Assembly: GCA_003116995.1 (NCBI GenBank)
Contig: BDSL01000029.1
Location: 62,001-126,000 of the forward strand
DNA length: 64,000 nt
Reading direction: 5' to 3'
Origin: Yamagishiella unicocca
Taxonomy: Eukaryota; Chlorophyta; Chlorophyceae; Chlamydomonadales; Volvocaceae
Position numbers and translations under genes: made by a program. How positions within the stretch are numbered: position 1 is the stretch's first letter; every line of letters begins with the position of its first letter. Shown piece by piece: positions 12,385-23,552 of the stretch. The notes under the pieces are model-generated. The model saw only the letters and a program-made list of their open reading frames with translations, was not told where the DNA came from and did no database searches.

Positions 12385-12538
12385 TTTCCTCTGGGCTCTC
12401 GGTTGTGAGGCTCTGGGTGGTTTGTCTTTCGGAACCGTCGGTTTTCTCTGCTTTCCTTGTCTTTTTCAGTGTCAGGCGATGCGCCCGATGGCTCTACCTT
12501 TTAAGGTCTGGAGCCCACTGTAACGATTACAACAACCA
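12385..12538 (+). repeat. RepA copy with diverged 5' half
   Basis: Carries TTTTTCAGTGTCAGGCGATG, GCCCGATGGCTCTACC and ACTGTAACGATTACAACAAC. The upstream part (GGTTGTGAGGCTCTGGGTGG) matches other copies only loosely. Confidence 0.7.
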
Positions 12539-12542
12539 GTGT

Positions 12543-12613
12543 CTCTTGGTCTGGAACCCACTGTAACCGTTACAACAACCAGTGACCTCACCAGTAACCG
12601 TTACAACAACAAC
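12543..12613 (+). repeat. Two further RepA tail copies in tandem
   Basis: TCTCTTGGTCTGGAACCCAC TGTAACCGTTACAACAACCAGTGAC is followed after 9 bp by AGTAACCGTTACAACAACAACCAGTGAC. With the preceding copy this makes three RepA 3' ends in 100 bp, each followed by CCAGTG. The pattern may reflect repeated insertion at the same kind of site or local duplication. Confidence 0.7.
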
Positions 12614-12769
12614 CAGTGACATCCCGGTCCATGTAACCCACGCAAACCGGATGTTATTGGCCCGAAGAAGTGGTTACTGGCAGCCATTGCAATCCATGAC
12701 CACTCCAGCGCAAACACATGTTGTATCTGGGAATCGCGGTGCTCGCGGCCGTCAGCGCGATGGAGATTG

Positions 12770-13369
12770 CGGGTGTGTGTTTAAGGCGTCGCAGGGTGTC
12801 TCTCCTGGCGTCGTTTTGCGCGACTGTGTGTTTCGCTGTGGGGTGATGGAGCTTTGGTCCTGTCTGCGGGGCTTCGCGACGCGTGCTGTCCCGAAACAGG
12901 TTTGGACCGGGGTTGGTCCTCACCACTCCATGCTGCGGGTTGTTGTGGTCAGCTGGTATGTGACGGCCCGGTGCTGAGGGGTCTCATTAGTCCCGGTTGG
13001 GCTGTGCCCCTGTGGTAGCTCCCTTCTCCTCCTCCTTTCGGCCTGGGTCCTGGCGCATTGGGTGGGGATCTTCTTGGGTCTCGGGTGGGAGGTTTTCTGC
13101 TCGACTTGATGAGGCGCTCTGCGGGCTTCTCTGGCTGAGGGGCTGTTTGGGCTGCAGTTGGTGTACGACTGATAGGGGGTTTCATTTGTGCTACTTTCCC
13201 CTGGGTGGTTGGTGTTGCTGTTTGTTTTCTGTGCCCTTGCTTGGGGTTCCTGGTAGATTGCCGTACGTCGGTCGGATGATGTCATCTTTCTGCCTCTCTT
13301 CAGCGTCAGTCGATGCGGCCGATGGCTCAACGTAAACGCCTAGGGCCCATTGTATCACTCCTACTACCC
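12770..13369 (+). repeat. RepA-related element, longer subfamily
   Basis: The portion 13078-13369 aligns with 31795-32068. Shared blocks include GAGGCGCTCTGC, CAGTTGGTGTACGACTGATA versus the matching 31.87 kb segment, CTTTCCCCTGGGTGGTTG and CAGCGTCAGTCGATGCGGCC. The upstream part (12840-12960) resembles the segment before the 10.4 kb copy. It is GT-rich and non-coding, with a degenerate 3' end (ATTGTATCACTCCTAC). Confidence 0.6.
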
Positions 13370-13853
13370 TTTTACACCCGGCGCCAAAAGGCAGGCTGCA
13401 ATTCGCAGGGCCGCCGCGATGTCCAGGTCTCCTGGGCCGCGTCCAAAAGCGCAACATTGCCCGCGAGTTGTCATCCGAACCGCCTATGGTGGCCAAAAGC
13501 GCCTAGTATGGTAGTGACACGCACGTGACGGCCTGCAGCGACGACCGAAACCCCAAAGAGTTCCCTGTCCGCATCCGTTCAGCGTCATCCTGACCCCGTC
13601 TGCTCCGTGGCAGAACTCGTACCTTGCCTAACTGTAATTTCCCTTGGCTGCCCAGCGTCATGCGCGCTAGCAGCCTTCCCATCGCTAGGCTCTGCCCTAT
13701 TGTCTGCCACGATGCGCAACACATGTTTCCGTGTTGCAATGCTACCAAACGCACTCGCTATTGGAGCCAGCCTGTGCGACCGTCACGGCCCCAATCCGCA
13801 TGGTTCTTTCCTCGCATACAGCGGTCCCGGGTCTGCCCGACTCCGTGCTTCAC

Positions 13854-16800
13854 TCACAGCTTCTCCGTCAGGTTGCGAGCCTTCTCGTTCAGAATGTCAA
13901 GCGCTTGCAACAGCAGCTCGTGAGGCGGCAGTACACCAGATGACTCGATGGTGAAGATGAAGTGATCCTTCCGCTTGCGGTACGCCACTGCCGCTGAGTA
14001 CCGATCCTGGTCCAGCAATCGCCGGAGCTGCGCGCGTAGCGAAATCAGGGCCGGAAGGGGTCAAGTTGACCAGGGGAAGACCGTGCCATGAACGCAATGA
14101 ACTCGGAAGGTAGGCAGTACGCGTCTCCAGAGAAGCCACGACTTCATCCGCCAATTAATCTTGGGAGCAACTGAAACCCCCCTTGCAGGTATGCTGCCGC
14201 CCAAGGTAAAAGAACCGCCTCGTGTCCCACAAGCGCAGAATCATAGGCCGTATTTGCAGCAGTAAGATATCCCACATGCCCCGAGGTCCATCAAACACAC
14301 ACAAACCTTCGCAACCCACTTGAGATCTAGCCATTGCTTCCGCCTACCTTTTCTAGCACCATCTCGTGCCCCCGGGCGCTGTTAGCACGAATACCCCCGC
14401 AGTCGTCGGCCACGAACAGCCCCGGGCAGGTTGCCATCAGCTCCTGGCCCATGTCGCTGTCCGCGCGAACATTCTGCGGAAAGGACGGCAGCGCCGGAGT
14501 GAAAATGTTTGCCAAGTGCTTGCCAACAGCAGCACGTGACACTTTGCAACACCGCATACAACGCGCCGCCTCATTTCTTCGGCATTGAACACGCCACGTG
14601 GTGCAAGCCAGCGACCCTCACCCCGCGAGTAACATCGCTACCACATCTAAATAGGAACCGTTGCCAGTAACCTACTTGACCTAAGCGCGTGACACCTGGG
14701 CACAGGCACGGCAGACGCTCCTGTAATGAGGCCGTGGCTGCATCGCCCGGTGGTCGCTGTTTAGAACTGAAAGGTTTAACTAGATCAAAAGTACATATGC
14801 GTTACCCCTCGTGGCTCCAAATCCGAACAATCACTCCAAACCACAGCTGCTTTCGTGGTGCTGAACCAAAGGTTGGGTCCGTGAGGTCTTACTGGGCACA
14901 CGGCGCCTCGAAACCTAGCGTCACGTTTTGAATCCGGTCGAATCCAGGTCGCTCCAATACATACGCCCAACCCGGTGGTTCTTCTGTTCCTCGAAGGTGT
15001 GACGACTACCATAGCAGGGGGGCCGGATGGGCTTAGCTATGGGGCTTAGCGATGCACTACGGGTGCACCGGCCTGCACGTTCTGGCACCGGCCTGCACGA
15101 TCAGCACGTCCTGGCTAGCAGCATCCCGTACCAAACAGCACATATAGTGGCCCCGGGCAGCTCCTGCGCGCAATGGAGGTGGCAGCGCCCCCTGTCGCCT
15201 TAGCGCGTCTACCAACGATCCTACAAGCATCCGAGGGCACTGGGTACCTCTCACCATCCTTTCTGACGCTGGACAATGGGCGCTTTTTCAATGCAGGAGT
15301 GTCGCCTACTCGCTTTGGTGTTTCAAACGTAAGCGCTTTCCGTAACCGCAGCGTTGTGGTAGGAGCTGAGGCGTAACGTTATGTGCGAAAGCTTGGGTCA
15401 TGACGTTACCCCTTCATCCCACGCCTACGCTTACCTGAAGCATGTGCACTTCGGGCTGTAACCGGTACCATGCCGTAGCTACAGGCGACCACTTGGCGTG
15501 CTCCTTGCCGACGCCTTTGGTGGCATGCGCCTCAAGCTGGATCGTCTGGCCCGGGCGCAGCTTAGCCAGGAGGATGTCATTATGCACGGCACGGGGACGT
15601 TGTGATGTGGGGTCTGCAAATAGATGGGCCTGGCCGGAGGCGAAGCGGCATGTGGTCTCGTCGGGCAGCTCCGACCCCCCCGGAAGCCACTCCAGCTGGC
15701 TGGACAATACTGCACGGAACGCAACAGCGGGCACGTTTGGGAATTGAGGCACACCGCGATGTGGCGTGTCAAGATGGACGAAGCTTGCACAGAACGGAGC
15801 TAGCAAAGGGCAAGCTGCCGTTGCCTCAGCGGTTTTCGCCGGTGGCGAAAGTCATCTGTGCGCTGACTATAGTTTTCCGCGGCACAGAGCAGCACAACGC
15901 GGGTGACGTTGTGCATTTAGCAGCAGCATCCCTGCGGCAACAGTGATGACTGATCGCGACTGCTGTTTACCGACGGTTGCTAACAGGATACGGTTTGGGC
16001 CGCTATACACGAAACGACTGTGACAGATAAATGACTGAGGTTGCGCTGATACATCACTGAGGTTGCGCTGATGCACGCAGCAGATGGGCAACTTTTTTAA
16101 CTTCCGGCCCGCAATCCAGCCACGGAAATGGGTTGCAGCGTAGCTGGTCAGCCACTCCAGCACCATGACCTACCCTTATCGTTGTCGAGGCTTCCGTCCG
16201 TTTTCCTGCGTCGGTGCACGTAAGATGAAGCAGGGTACGGCACGAATTGCGTCAACGACAGTGCGAGACTCAAACATCAGCCCAGCAGCGCGGTCGGGGC
16301 TGGCTTGTGCAGCTGACACATGTAGTGGCTCACGCACCATTTCGTTGCGGACAAGGCAGCCCCCTGCCAAGACGCGACTCCACAGCTTTGTTACCATGAC
16401 CGCGGAAAATAACCCACCCATCCACGCGAATCCCATGGAACCACTGTGCCTGTGCAGAGCAGGTATATCGCTTTGCCGGTCCCGCTGCAGACAGACGACT
16501 CCGACAACAAGATGCCTATGCCGTGTGGCACAAAACCAGGTGTCCCAGGTGTCACCGCAAATATTGCTGATTAGACACTTGAAGATCTGATACCTTCCCC
16601 GTCCGAGGTGGCACCCGCCCCGTTCGGCCCGTTGCACCCCTCCATCTAAACCCGATTCGGCGCACCTCTTGCATGTTACCTCCAGCTTGAACACCACCGT
16701 GTTCTTCTCGCTGGGCGCCTCCTCCGCCACCTTGTACTCGAAAAGGTGGGGCGGCACCAGCAGCGGCACGAGGCCCAGCCTGTGGGCTAGCACCTCGTCC

Positions 16801-17495
16801 TGCGAGTAGGGACCACCAGAGGGTGGGTTCCGAAAAGGCAATTTACATCAGTAGCCCTTGGCAGCTCAACTACTCCAAGCAAAGGCTGCGAAGCCTGACT
16901 TTGGTGCCCTGTGTCTCATTAACTCACAGCTTCCCAGTTAGCCCCTCCTTTGCGCGTTGATAAAACCCCGCGTACCTGGATGATGGATGTGTTGTTGACG
17001 ACAAATACATGCTCTACCGCCATAGTTGGCACCTCCGCGATCAGTATCCGCCGCAGTGCGTTGGCCACGGCAGGGTCCACCCCAATCATGTCGAACTCCA
17101 TCACCTCCTTGTCAAGTTTATTGATCACTATCTTAAAATTGTCCCTGAACGCTACCATGTCCCAGCTGTTGTCGACGCCCATGGCGCTGAATGTGTTTGC
17201 CGACGTGATAGTGTTGACCTGGTGGGTATTGCGGGGGCCGGGGCAACCGTGACGTCGAGTGGTACACCCCAGCACACAGGTATCTGCTGCGTTTGAGGCT
17301 CGCGCTCAAAAAGGCATGATCCATACATTCCAAAATATATTGTGAACTCAGCACGAAAGCAATTGCACAGCGGGGGGCACAGCGTACAAGGCTGGCGGCG
17401 CTCACATTGTAATTGAGCCTGTCGCCGCAAGTTACATAATCCCTCCGCAGCTCCAAATGCTTGGGTAGCTTTGGCTTATCTGTAGTCTTCCCCAT
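13854..17495 (-). CDS. RPAC1: DNA-directed RNA polymerases I and III subunit RPAC1 (AC40)
   Basis: AC40 is the large member of the alpha-like heterodimer with AC19 that nucleates assembly of nuclear RNA polymerases I and III. Exons read 17495-17406, 17218-16976, 16799-16680, one unresolved small exon, 15709-15435, 14473-14348 and 14027-13854; all resolved borders have GT/AG and matching phase. Signatures in order: LPKHLELRRDYV, SAMGVDNSWDMVAFRDNF, DPAVANALRRILIAEVPTMA (alpha-motif), DEVLAHRLGLVPLLV, SQLEWLPGGSELP, KGVGKEHAKWSPVATAWYRL, GHEMVLEK and RKRKDHFIFTIESSGVLPP near the C-terminus. The resolved exons give 341 residues against roughly 340-390 in the family. Exon 3 ends in phase 0 and exon 15709-15435 starts with two leftover bases, so an exon of length 3n+1 is expected between 16680 and 15709. 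The start at 17495 fits family length. It is divergent from the amidohydrolase gene. Confidence 0.92.
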
Positions 17496-17936
17496 TGGCC
17501 CGGGGTGCTAGCCCCTGTCCGGGCGCGCCGACGGACAGGCAATTTGGGGTTCACCTAGACGCCGATTGACAGTATGCTGTAAATCAAGGAGCTGGACAGT
17601 ACAACGATAGCAGCAAGCATGTATCTGGCAAGTGAGCCTGGGGCGGTTCCCGACAGCGAACCTTGAGTGAACCAAACGGAAATTACAATGTCATCGTATC
17701 TCAGATTTATGTATTAGACTTTAGATTGTACCTGTATGACTTTATCTGTTCCGCATGTAAGGGCCGAATACTTTATTCATTCGCTCGCTCCAGAGCCGGC
17801 TTTTTCACTCCCTTTGGCCCTTTCGCAGCAATGGGTGCATAGTAATACGTTGCAACGCTTCACAAACTTTTCTTAATATCTATCCGCAGCTTGTGAAACT
17901 CCCAACGCGTAAATTGAGGAAGTACCAGCCGTCGCC
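17496..17936. promoter_or_regulatory. Putative bidirectional promoter region, RPAC1 / amidohydrolase
   Basis: The 441 bp separating the two divergent start codons must hold both 5' UTRs and core promoters unless the starts are wrong. It is AT-richer than the flanking exons (for example around 17690-17780). No clear TATA box is positioned for either gene. The downstream start has the context GCCGTCGCCATGG, close to an optimal plant/algal initiation context. Confidence 0.45.
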
Positions 17937-20900
17937 ATGGTTACGGTTGCTGGGCGTGCCCTTCTGCTAGTTTCGTGCCTAGTGGGGCTGGCAGCGATGT
18001 TATGGCCTAATGTACCTATTGTCCAAACCGAAAAAGGTACGCGTAATGCATCGAAACTATCCAGCTGTCCGTTAGGCTACACAAGCAGCAGTGGGATTAC
18101 CCGGACGCCTCACGGCTCAGCATTGCCCCTCAACGAGGTGAGTCTTTGACACGGGGGAGTGGGAAAGGGCGGCAAGGAACGGCAGATGGTTGTACAGCGT
18201 CACGCAGCTAGGACGCACAGACGGCGACTCCGGATGCCAACAGCGAGAACGGCCCTTCTAAGCTCCATGGCTGTGCTATTGACAATGCGCTGACAATGAC
18301 ACTGCAAACACAGCAATCGATGTCGGCGACCCACCGCGTAGGCGAGTGCAACCACACGCAGCGCCGCTGGCAGCGGTTTCGCGCCCCGCGACCAGCGTTA
18401 CCACTTGATCTTCAATGCCTCCATCTGGACCGGTCAAGAGCCACAGCAGGATCAGGTAAACACATCTGGTAGGAGCCGAAATGCGTACCTCGTTTGCTGG
18501 TGCCGCCCCTCGAAGGCCACAACGGCTGAGGGAGATGGCATCCTCGTCGGTGGCAGGGGCAGGCCGCCTGGACTGCCGGGCAGTCATGCCCACATGGCAG
18601 TGCAACGATGGAGCGTGCGGCGCCGCTTGATCTGGACTTACCTGTGTTGATGCCGCACTGCCTGTGCCGCTGGGTTCCCGCCGCCGCAATGCCCAGGAGG
18701 TCGCCTTCGCGGCGGCCATGCTGCTGCACCGGGGTGGTGTAGTGGCTGTGGGGTCGCTGCCAGATGTGCAGCGAGCGATACCAACATCGGCCGGAGACGT
18801 GCAGAAGTACGACATGGGCGGGCGGTTTGTGATGCCGGTGCGTACTGCTTGGCGGCAGTCATGTATGTCGTACTTTGTAAGGTTGCGGGTATCAATCGGA
18901 TCCGCCCGGTACAGGATGGAGAGAATGCCTTTTCGTCGGCGCGAAATTCCGCCATCTAGGGTTTAGGGTTTAGGGTTTTAACCCTAAAAACCCTAAAAAA
19001 CCCTAAAACCCTTCTCCACTGTCTCCTCTGCTTGTCCGTGAAGTTGCGTTGCACGCACGTCCAGCCGTAGCGGAGCTGCTGACCTGCGGCAGCCGTCGTT
19101 TCTCACCCGCCAGGCCGTGCAGCACCGCTGCGTGCGCCTCCATGTGATTCGGGTCCTCCCACTCCCTTGTCCACCACCGCTTGCGCACTTGTGTCGTCTC
19201 CTACCAGCAAAGCGTGGCGCTGCCTTGTCGATTCCGCTACCTTTCTGTCGTCCTTGATCGCGACCAACGCCACCCCACTGCCGCAGGGCTTTGTTGACGC
19301 CCACGTGCACGTGCTGCCGGCTGGCCTGGCGCTGAGCCGGGTGGACTTGAGGGGTGTGGCCTCACGTGCAGAGTTCCAGGCGCGAGTGGTGGCAGCTGCT
19401 GCGCGCCTTGGGCCGACGGAGTGGCTCTTGGGCGGGCAATGGGACGAGAATGAATGGGGCGGCGAGCTGCCGTCAGTCGAATGGCTGGACGAGGTGCGCA
19501 GATGCGGTGATTGCGTTGATTAGTATGTTGAATGGCGGCGGGAGAACTACGAGGGCTGGCAATCGGAAAGCACTGTACGTGTGAGGGTTACAACAGCTTT
19601 AGTCATTCCGTGTCCGCCGACTGTTTTGGCCTCCCTTACGTTGCCTCTTTTATCCCACGTAGCATGTGTGGCCGAACCCACAACGCCGTACAAATCGGTT
19701 CTTACTAGTCGGGGTGAACAGTCGGGGTGAACAGGGAGGATGTTAGCGCGCCATACCGCAAACGCTTGCCTGCCGATGGTCCGCAACTGATGGCTCGAGC
19801 CGTCGCCCCACCCTAGCCTGATGCTTCCGTGCTACCAGTCCACATAAGCTGCCCGTCCTTGGCGCCAGCAGGCATGCGGGGGCCGGCCTGCGTACCTGAC
19901 CCGACACGACTTGCACCTGGCGCTGGCCAACACCGCTGCCCTGGTCCGTGCGGGCATAGGACCAGACACCCGCGACCCCCCAGGCGGCAGTGTCGACCGC
20001 GACGGCGCCACTGGCCGACCGACTGGCTTACTGAGGTGCGTGAAATCGAGGCAGTCCGGCGGGAGGGCAAGGGATCTGGCGTGGAGTACTGGCGGTTGCC
20101 ATGGTCAGGCAGGGCAATGGCAGAGAATCAGCAGAACGTATGGGTTCAACAACAGCGGAGAAGACTGCCATGTTGGCTCAAGTGGTTCCCTGACAGTGGC
20201 TTGCGGGTTAGACGTTAAGACAGGCGGCGCTGGATGGGCAATGCATCAGGACGTTCCGGGTCTCCAGGGCATCCGCCACTGAGAGCTACACTGACGTACT
20301 GCGGTTTTCATGCCCTTGTGCTTGTGATACTGAACACAGGGAATTTGCGGTATTCGCGATGGACTAGTCCTAACGTTGCCCTCCGCAGCGGTTTATAGCA
20401 ACACCTTGACCCAAACCCCGCCGCCCCCCTTGCGCCACCGACCCCCCTGCCAGGGAGCGAGCCATGACCCTGGTGGCGGCCGTCATACCCGAGCCCTCTG
20501 TGCCGGAGCTCCAGGCCGCCCTGGCCGCTGCCTCCCAGCTGGCGTTGTCCCGCGGTGTCACAACGCTGGTGGACATGGGGCGCCACCTGCCGGGGGATGA
20601 GGCCAGCCCCTGGGCGGACCTCCAGGTGCGGACGTGGTGGAACTCTGAAAAGAGTCTGTCCCGACGAACCCGAACAGGCATTCGCACTGTACCAGCTGTT
20701 GCCTGCGCAGCGGCTGTCATCGACCGGACATCCACGCGCAACGTTGCTCCAAGGTCAAGAAGCAACGATCTGAGGAGTCTGAGAGTGCCTCACAGTGATT
20801 TCAAGGTTCGCCTCGCCTCGCCCAGCACATCCATCCGCCCTGCCTCCCTCCCCATCCTCACAGGAGGTCTACGTGCCGGGAGCGGATTCAGGCACGCTCC

Positions 20901-22780
20901 CCGTTCGGATCTTCACCCACGTGCCGCTGCGGTCCTGGTAGGTCGCGACAGTGTTTAGACATGTCAGAGGGGCGCACGCAAGCTTTGCTAGTGATTGGCG
21001 TCTCGGCGCCTCTGTCTGCGCATGTCGATCAATGCTGCCCGCTGTGCCTGCTCCGGTTCGTCGTGTGCGGTGCGGCAGGCGGCGTCTGGCCTCCTGGGTC
21101 GCGGCTTTCGGCACAGCGCACCGCAGCGGGCGTCTATTCTGGGGCGGCGTCAAGGAGTTCGCCGATGGCAGCCTGGGGTCACGCACCGCCCTAATGTGGG
21201 AACCTTACAGCGGTCTTGACGCGGGGGATGCGCACGGCTCTGGGCAGCGCGTGCTGGGGCAGCACGAGCTGCGGGACCTGGTGGCGGCCGCGGTTGGGGC
21301 AGGTCTGCAGGTAACGAGGGAAGGTGGATGAGGAATAAGGAAGCTGGGAGATGTGGGAGAGGGTGCTGTGATGGGGACATGGGAGGTCGGATAGCCAAGA
21401 AGATAAGCAATCCTAGAAAGCCCATCACGTGTGCGAATGCGCCTAGCCTGCCAGGCCAACCACAGTCGCTCATTGCCGTATCGCGCGGGGACGGCTTTGT
21501 ATGGTTGCCAGTGTCCAGGAGCACCGATAGGCCTAATCCCTTGTTTGATTTTGGCATGTATGATTTTGGCACGTATGGTTTTGCCGCTGTCATCCGTGTA
21601 GGTCGCCGTGCACGCTATTGGGGACAGGGCTGTGGATGAGGTTTTGGCTGCATATGAAGCAGCACTGACCTCAACGGTAGGCGTTGAAGCGAGTGGCGAT
21701 GTCTCTCCTGACCAAGGCAACAGTGGGGCCGCTCGCGGCGTCAGCGGACGCGCTGGGGGGGACCGACTGCAGGTGCTGGGACAGCGCCTGAGGCTCCGGA
21801 TTGAGCACGCGCAGGTGCGAGGTCGATCTATTAGGGGAAAGGGAGAAATGGGGGGAGGATGGGGAGGAAAGGAAAGCTTGTGCTGAGACACTGTCATCGG
21901 CTCCTCATCATGCACGTCGCTGGGCAGGATACGGCTAGCTCGGAAGGGCCACGTGCGCAGAACTCCGGAAGAGGGCTCGATGCGCCCCGGCCCCTACCCC
22001 GCAGAAGCGCACGTGCTCGCGGTGAACCTGAGTGCCAGTCAGCACTACGACCTTTCCCAGCTTGCCTTACGAGACACGGCCACCGAAGCACCCCATCGTC
22101 GTTCCCCGATGCAGCACCTATCTGGCACAGTCAACGTCACGAGCGCCCTGCTGCGGAACGGTATCACCGCAGTGCCCAACCCCCTCCACTTGCTGACCGA
22201 CGTGGGTATGCTCGAGCAGCGACTGGGGTCTGAGCGCGCCACCCGAGCCTTTCCTTTAGCGTTGCTGCACAGCGCTGGGCTGCGGCCCGCCATGGCTTCT
22301 GACTGGCCGGTGGTGGACCTGCAGCCTCTCACCGGGGTGTATGCTGCTGTGCACCGCCATGCGCCACCGCGTGCCGTGGTGTGCGCCATGCGACGAGTGA
22401 TGCCACCGACAACCAGGTTTGAGGTAGTAGGGGCCGGCCGTGAACCGGCGTGCGAGGATGAAGGGGACGGAGGGAAAGAGGTTGACGGTTGTGCCGCTGA
22501 ATCGGAGGTTGCCCAGCCACAGTCCTTCACGCCCGAGCAGCGTTTATCCCTAGATACAGCGCTGCTGGGCCACACGTTATGGGCTGCGCGTGCTGCTGGC
22601 CTAGATGACTACGTGGGCAGCCTGGCTCCCGGCAGGCGGGCGGACTTTGTGGAGCTAAGTGAGACGCTGGTGGAAGCACATGGGCGGGCAGTCCGGCTGT
22701 CTGAAGGCCGGCTGCGGCGCTGTCTGCCAGCGGTAGTCCGCACGTGGGTTGACGGGGAGGTGGTTTATGAACTGCAATGA
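17937..22780 (+). CDS. Amidohydrolase family 3 (YtcJ/LAF3-like) metal-dependent hydrolase
   Basis: Binuclear-metal amidohydrolase of the YtcJ / Arabidopsis LAF3 group; the substrate is unknown. Ten exons with GT/AG borders and agreeing phase give 727 residues: 17937-18137, 18342-18455, 18697-18837, 19287-19493, 19872-20035, 20454-20625, 20864-20937, 21079-21310, 21602-21814 and 22115-22780. The N-terminus (residues about 5-22, VAGRALLLVSCLVGLAAML) is a signal peptide or anchor. LIFNASIWTG and VVAVGS form the small beta-domain. Metal ligands are present: HVH in GFVDAHVHVL (158/160), Lys in GGVKEFADGSLGS (383), His in VAVHAIGDRAVDEVL (439), His in RLRIEHAQ (504) and Asp in SDWPV (569). The C-terminus DDYVGSLAPGRRADFVEL returns to the beta-domain, so the enzyme looks intact. 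In Arabidopsis LAF3 acts in phytochrome A signalling; carrying that role over to this alga would be speculation. Confidence 0.9.
18957..19011. repeat. Interstitial telomeric repeat, head-to-head
   Basis: TAGGGTTTAGGGTTTAGGG runs directly into TTTTAACCCTAAAAACCCTA and further CCCTAAAA-type units, so two telomeric strands face each other within 55 bp. The left arm has heptamers TTTAGGG (Arabidopsis type). The right arm, read on the other strand, has TTTTAGGG-like octamers (Chlamydomonas type) with longer T-runs. It lies in intron 3 (18838-19286) of the amidohydrolase gene and does not affect coding. Confidence 0.95.
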
Positions 22781-23552
22781 GGCTAAACACACCAAGATGC
22801 CGAAGAGTGTTTGTGATTACCGCATGTCCCGGCGTTGGGAAATTGTCGATGGTCCTTGTCAGCAAACGTTGCTGTTAAACTCATTACAGATTTGCCGTAC
22901 CTGCTTGCCGACGAATTTCTGTGTTGCCATACTACGTTCGACTGCCCGAGGAGTCGTGGAGAGCCGCTGGCCTACCAAGACGAAAGTTTCACTCGTTGTC
23001 TTCTACCGATTAAAGATTGCTTGCATTCGAGTGGCCGCAAGTCACCTGCTCATTTTTTTCACATTTCCGCAAGGCGCTATTTTGGTACGACGTAATTATG
23101 GACTATCCTGCTGGCAGGGCTAATTCATCCCACACTCGGCACCCCATAGGCGAAATACCCCAATGGTTGTCGGCATTCCTGTCCCAGTACGGTAATCGCT
23201 GGCTGATACGCCGAACTGCTAAGGGGTTGCGCCCACGAGCCACTCCATTTGGTCGTGGTTGTAAACTCGCAGTGAGGAGTTTGCCAACTGGTGCGGTGGA
23301 TCCATGATAACGAGCTGGCACGTGCTTATGCAGGATGCAAGATCGGGTCGTTACCAGTGTACCACTGCAAGCATTCTCGGCCCGCACTTTCAAGCTGCTA
23401 GTGGCTCCACATGTTGCAGAGTCCGCGTCTTGTTCTTATGGCGGTACGGACACGTCATATTCCTCCTCAACCGCAAGCAATGGGACAAGACGGACCTTCT
23501 CCGCCTTCCATGCATCAGGCGGCCTGGTCCAGGGAGGCTGGCAGCTCCTGCA
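22781..23552. other. Convergent 3' region between amidohydrolase and polymerase genes
   Basis: No coding chain seen. A TGTAA polyadenylation-type pentamer occurs at about 23261 on the plus strand, and TTACA (TGTAA on minus) at about 22884. The interval may include the short last exon and 3' UTR of the minus-strand polymerase. Confidence 0.4.

Noticed and set aside
10215..12613. RepA considered as a tRNA-derived SINE with internal polymerase III boxes
   Set aside because: GGTTCTACC and GGGTTCCAGACC only partly match a B box and no A box is found at the right distance. Proximity to tRNA genes alone is not evidence.
13854..17495. RPAC1 as a frameshifted pseudogene
   Set aside because: All conserved blocks are open and every other junction is in phase; one missing small exon explains the single mismatch.
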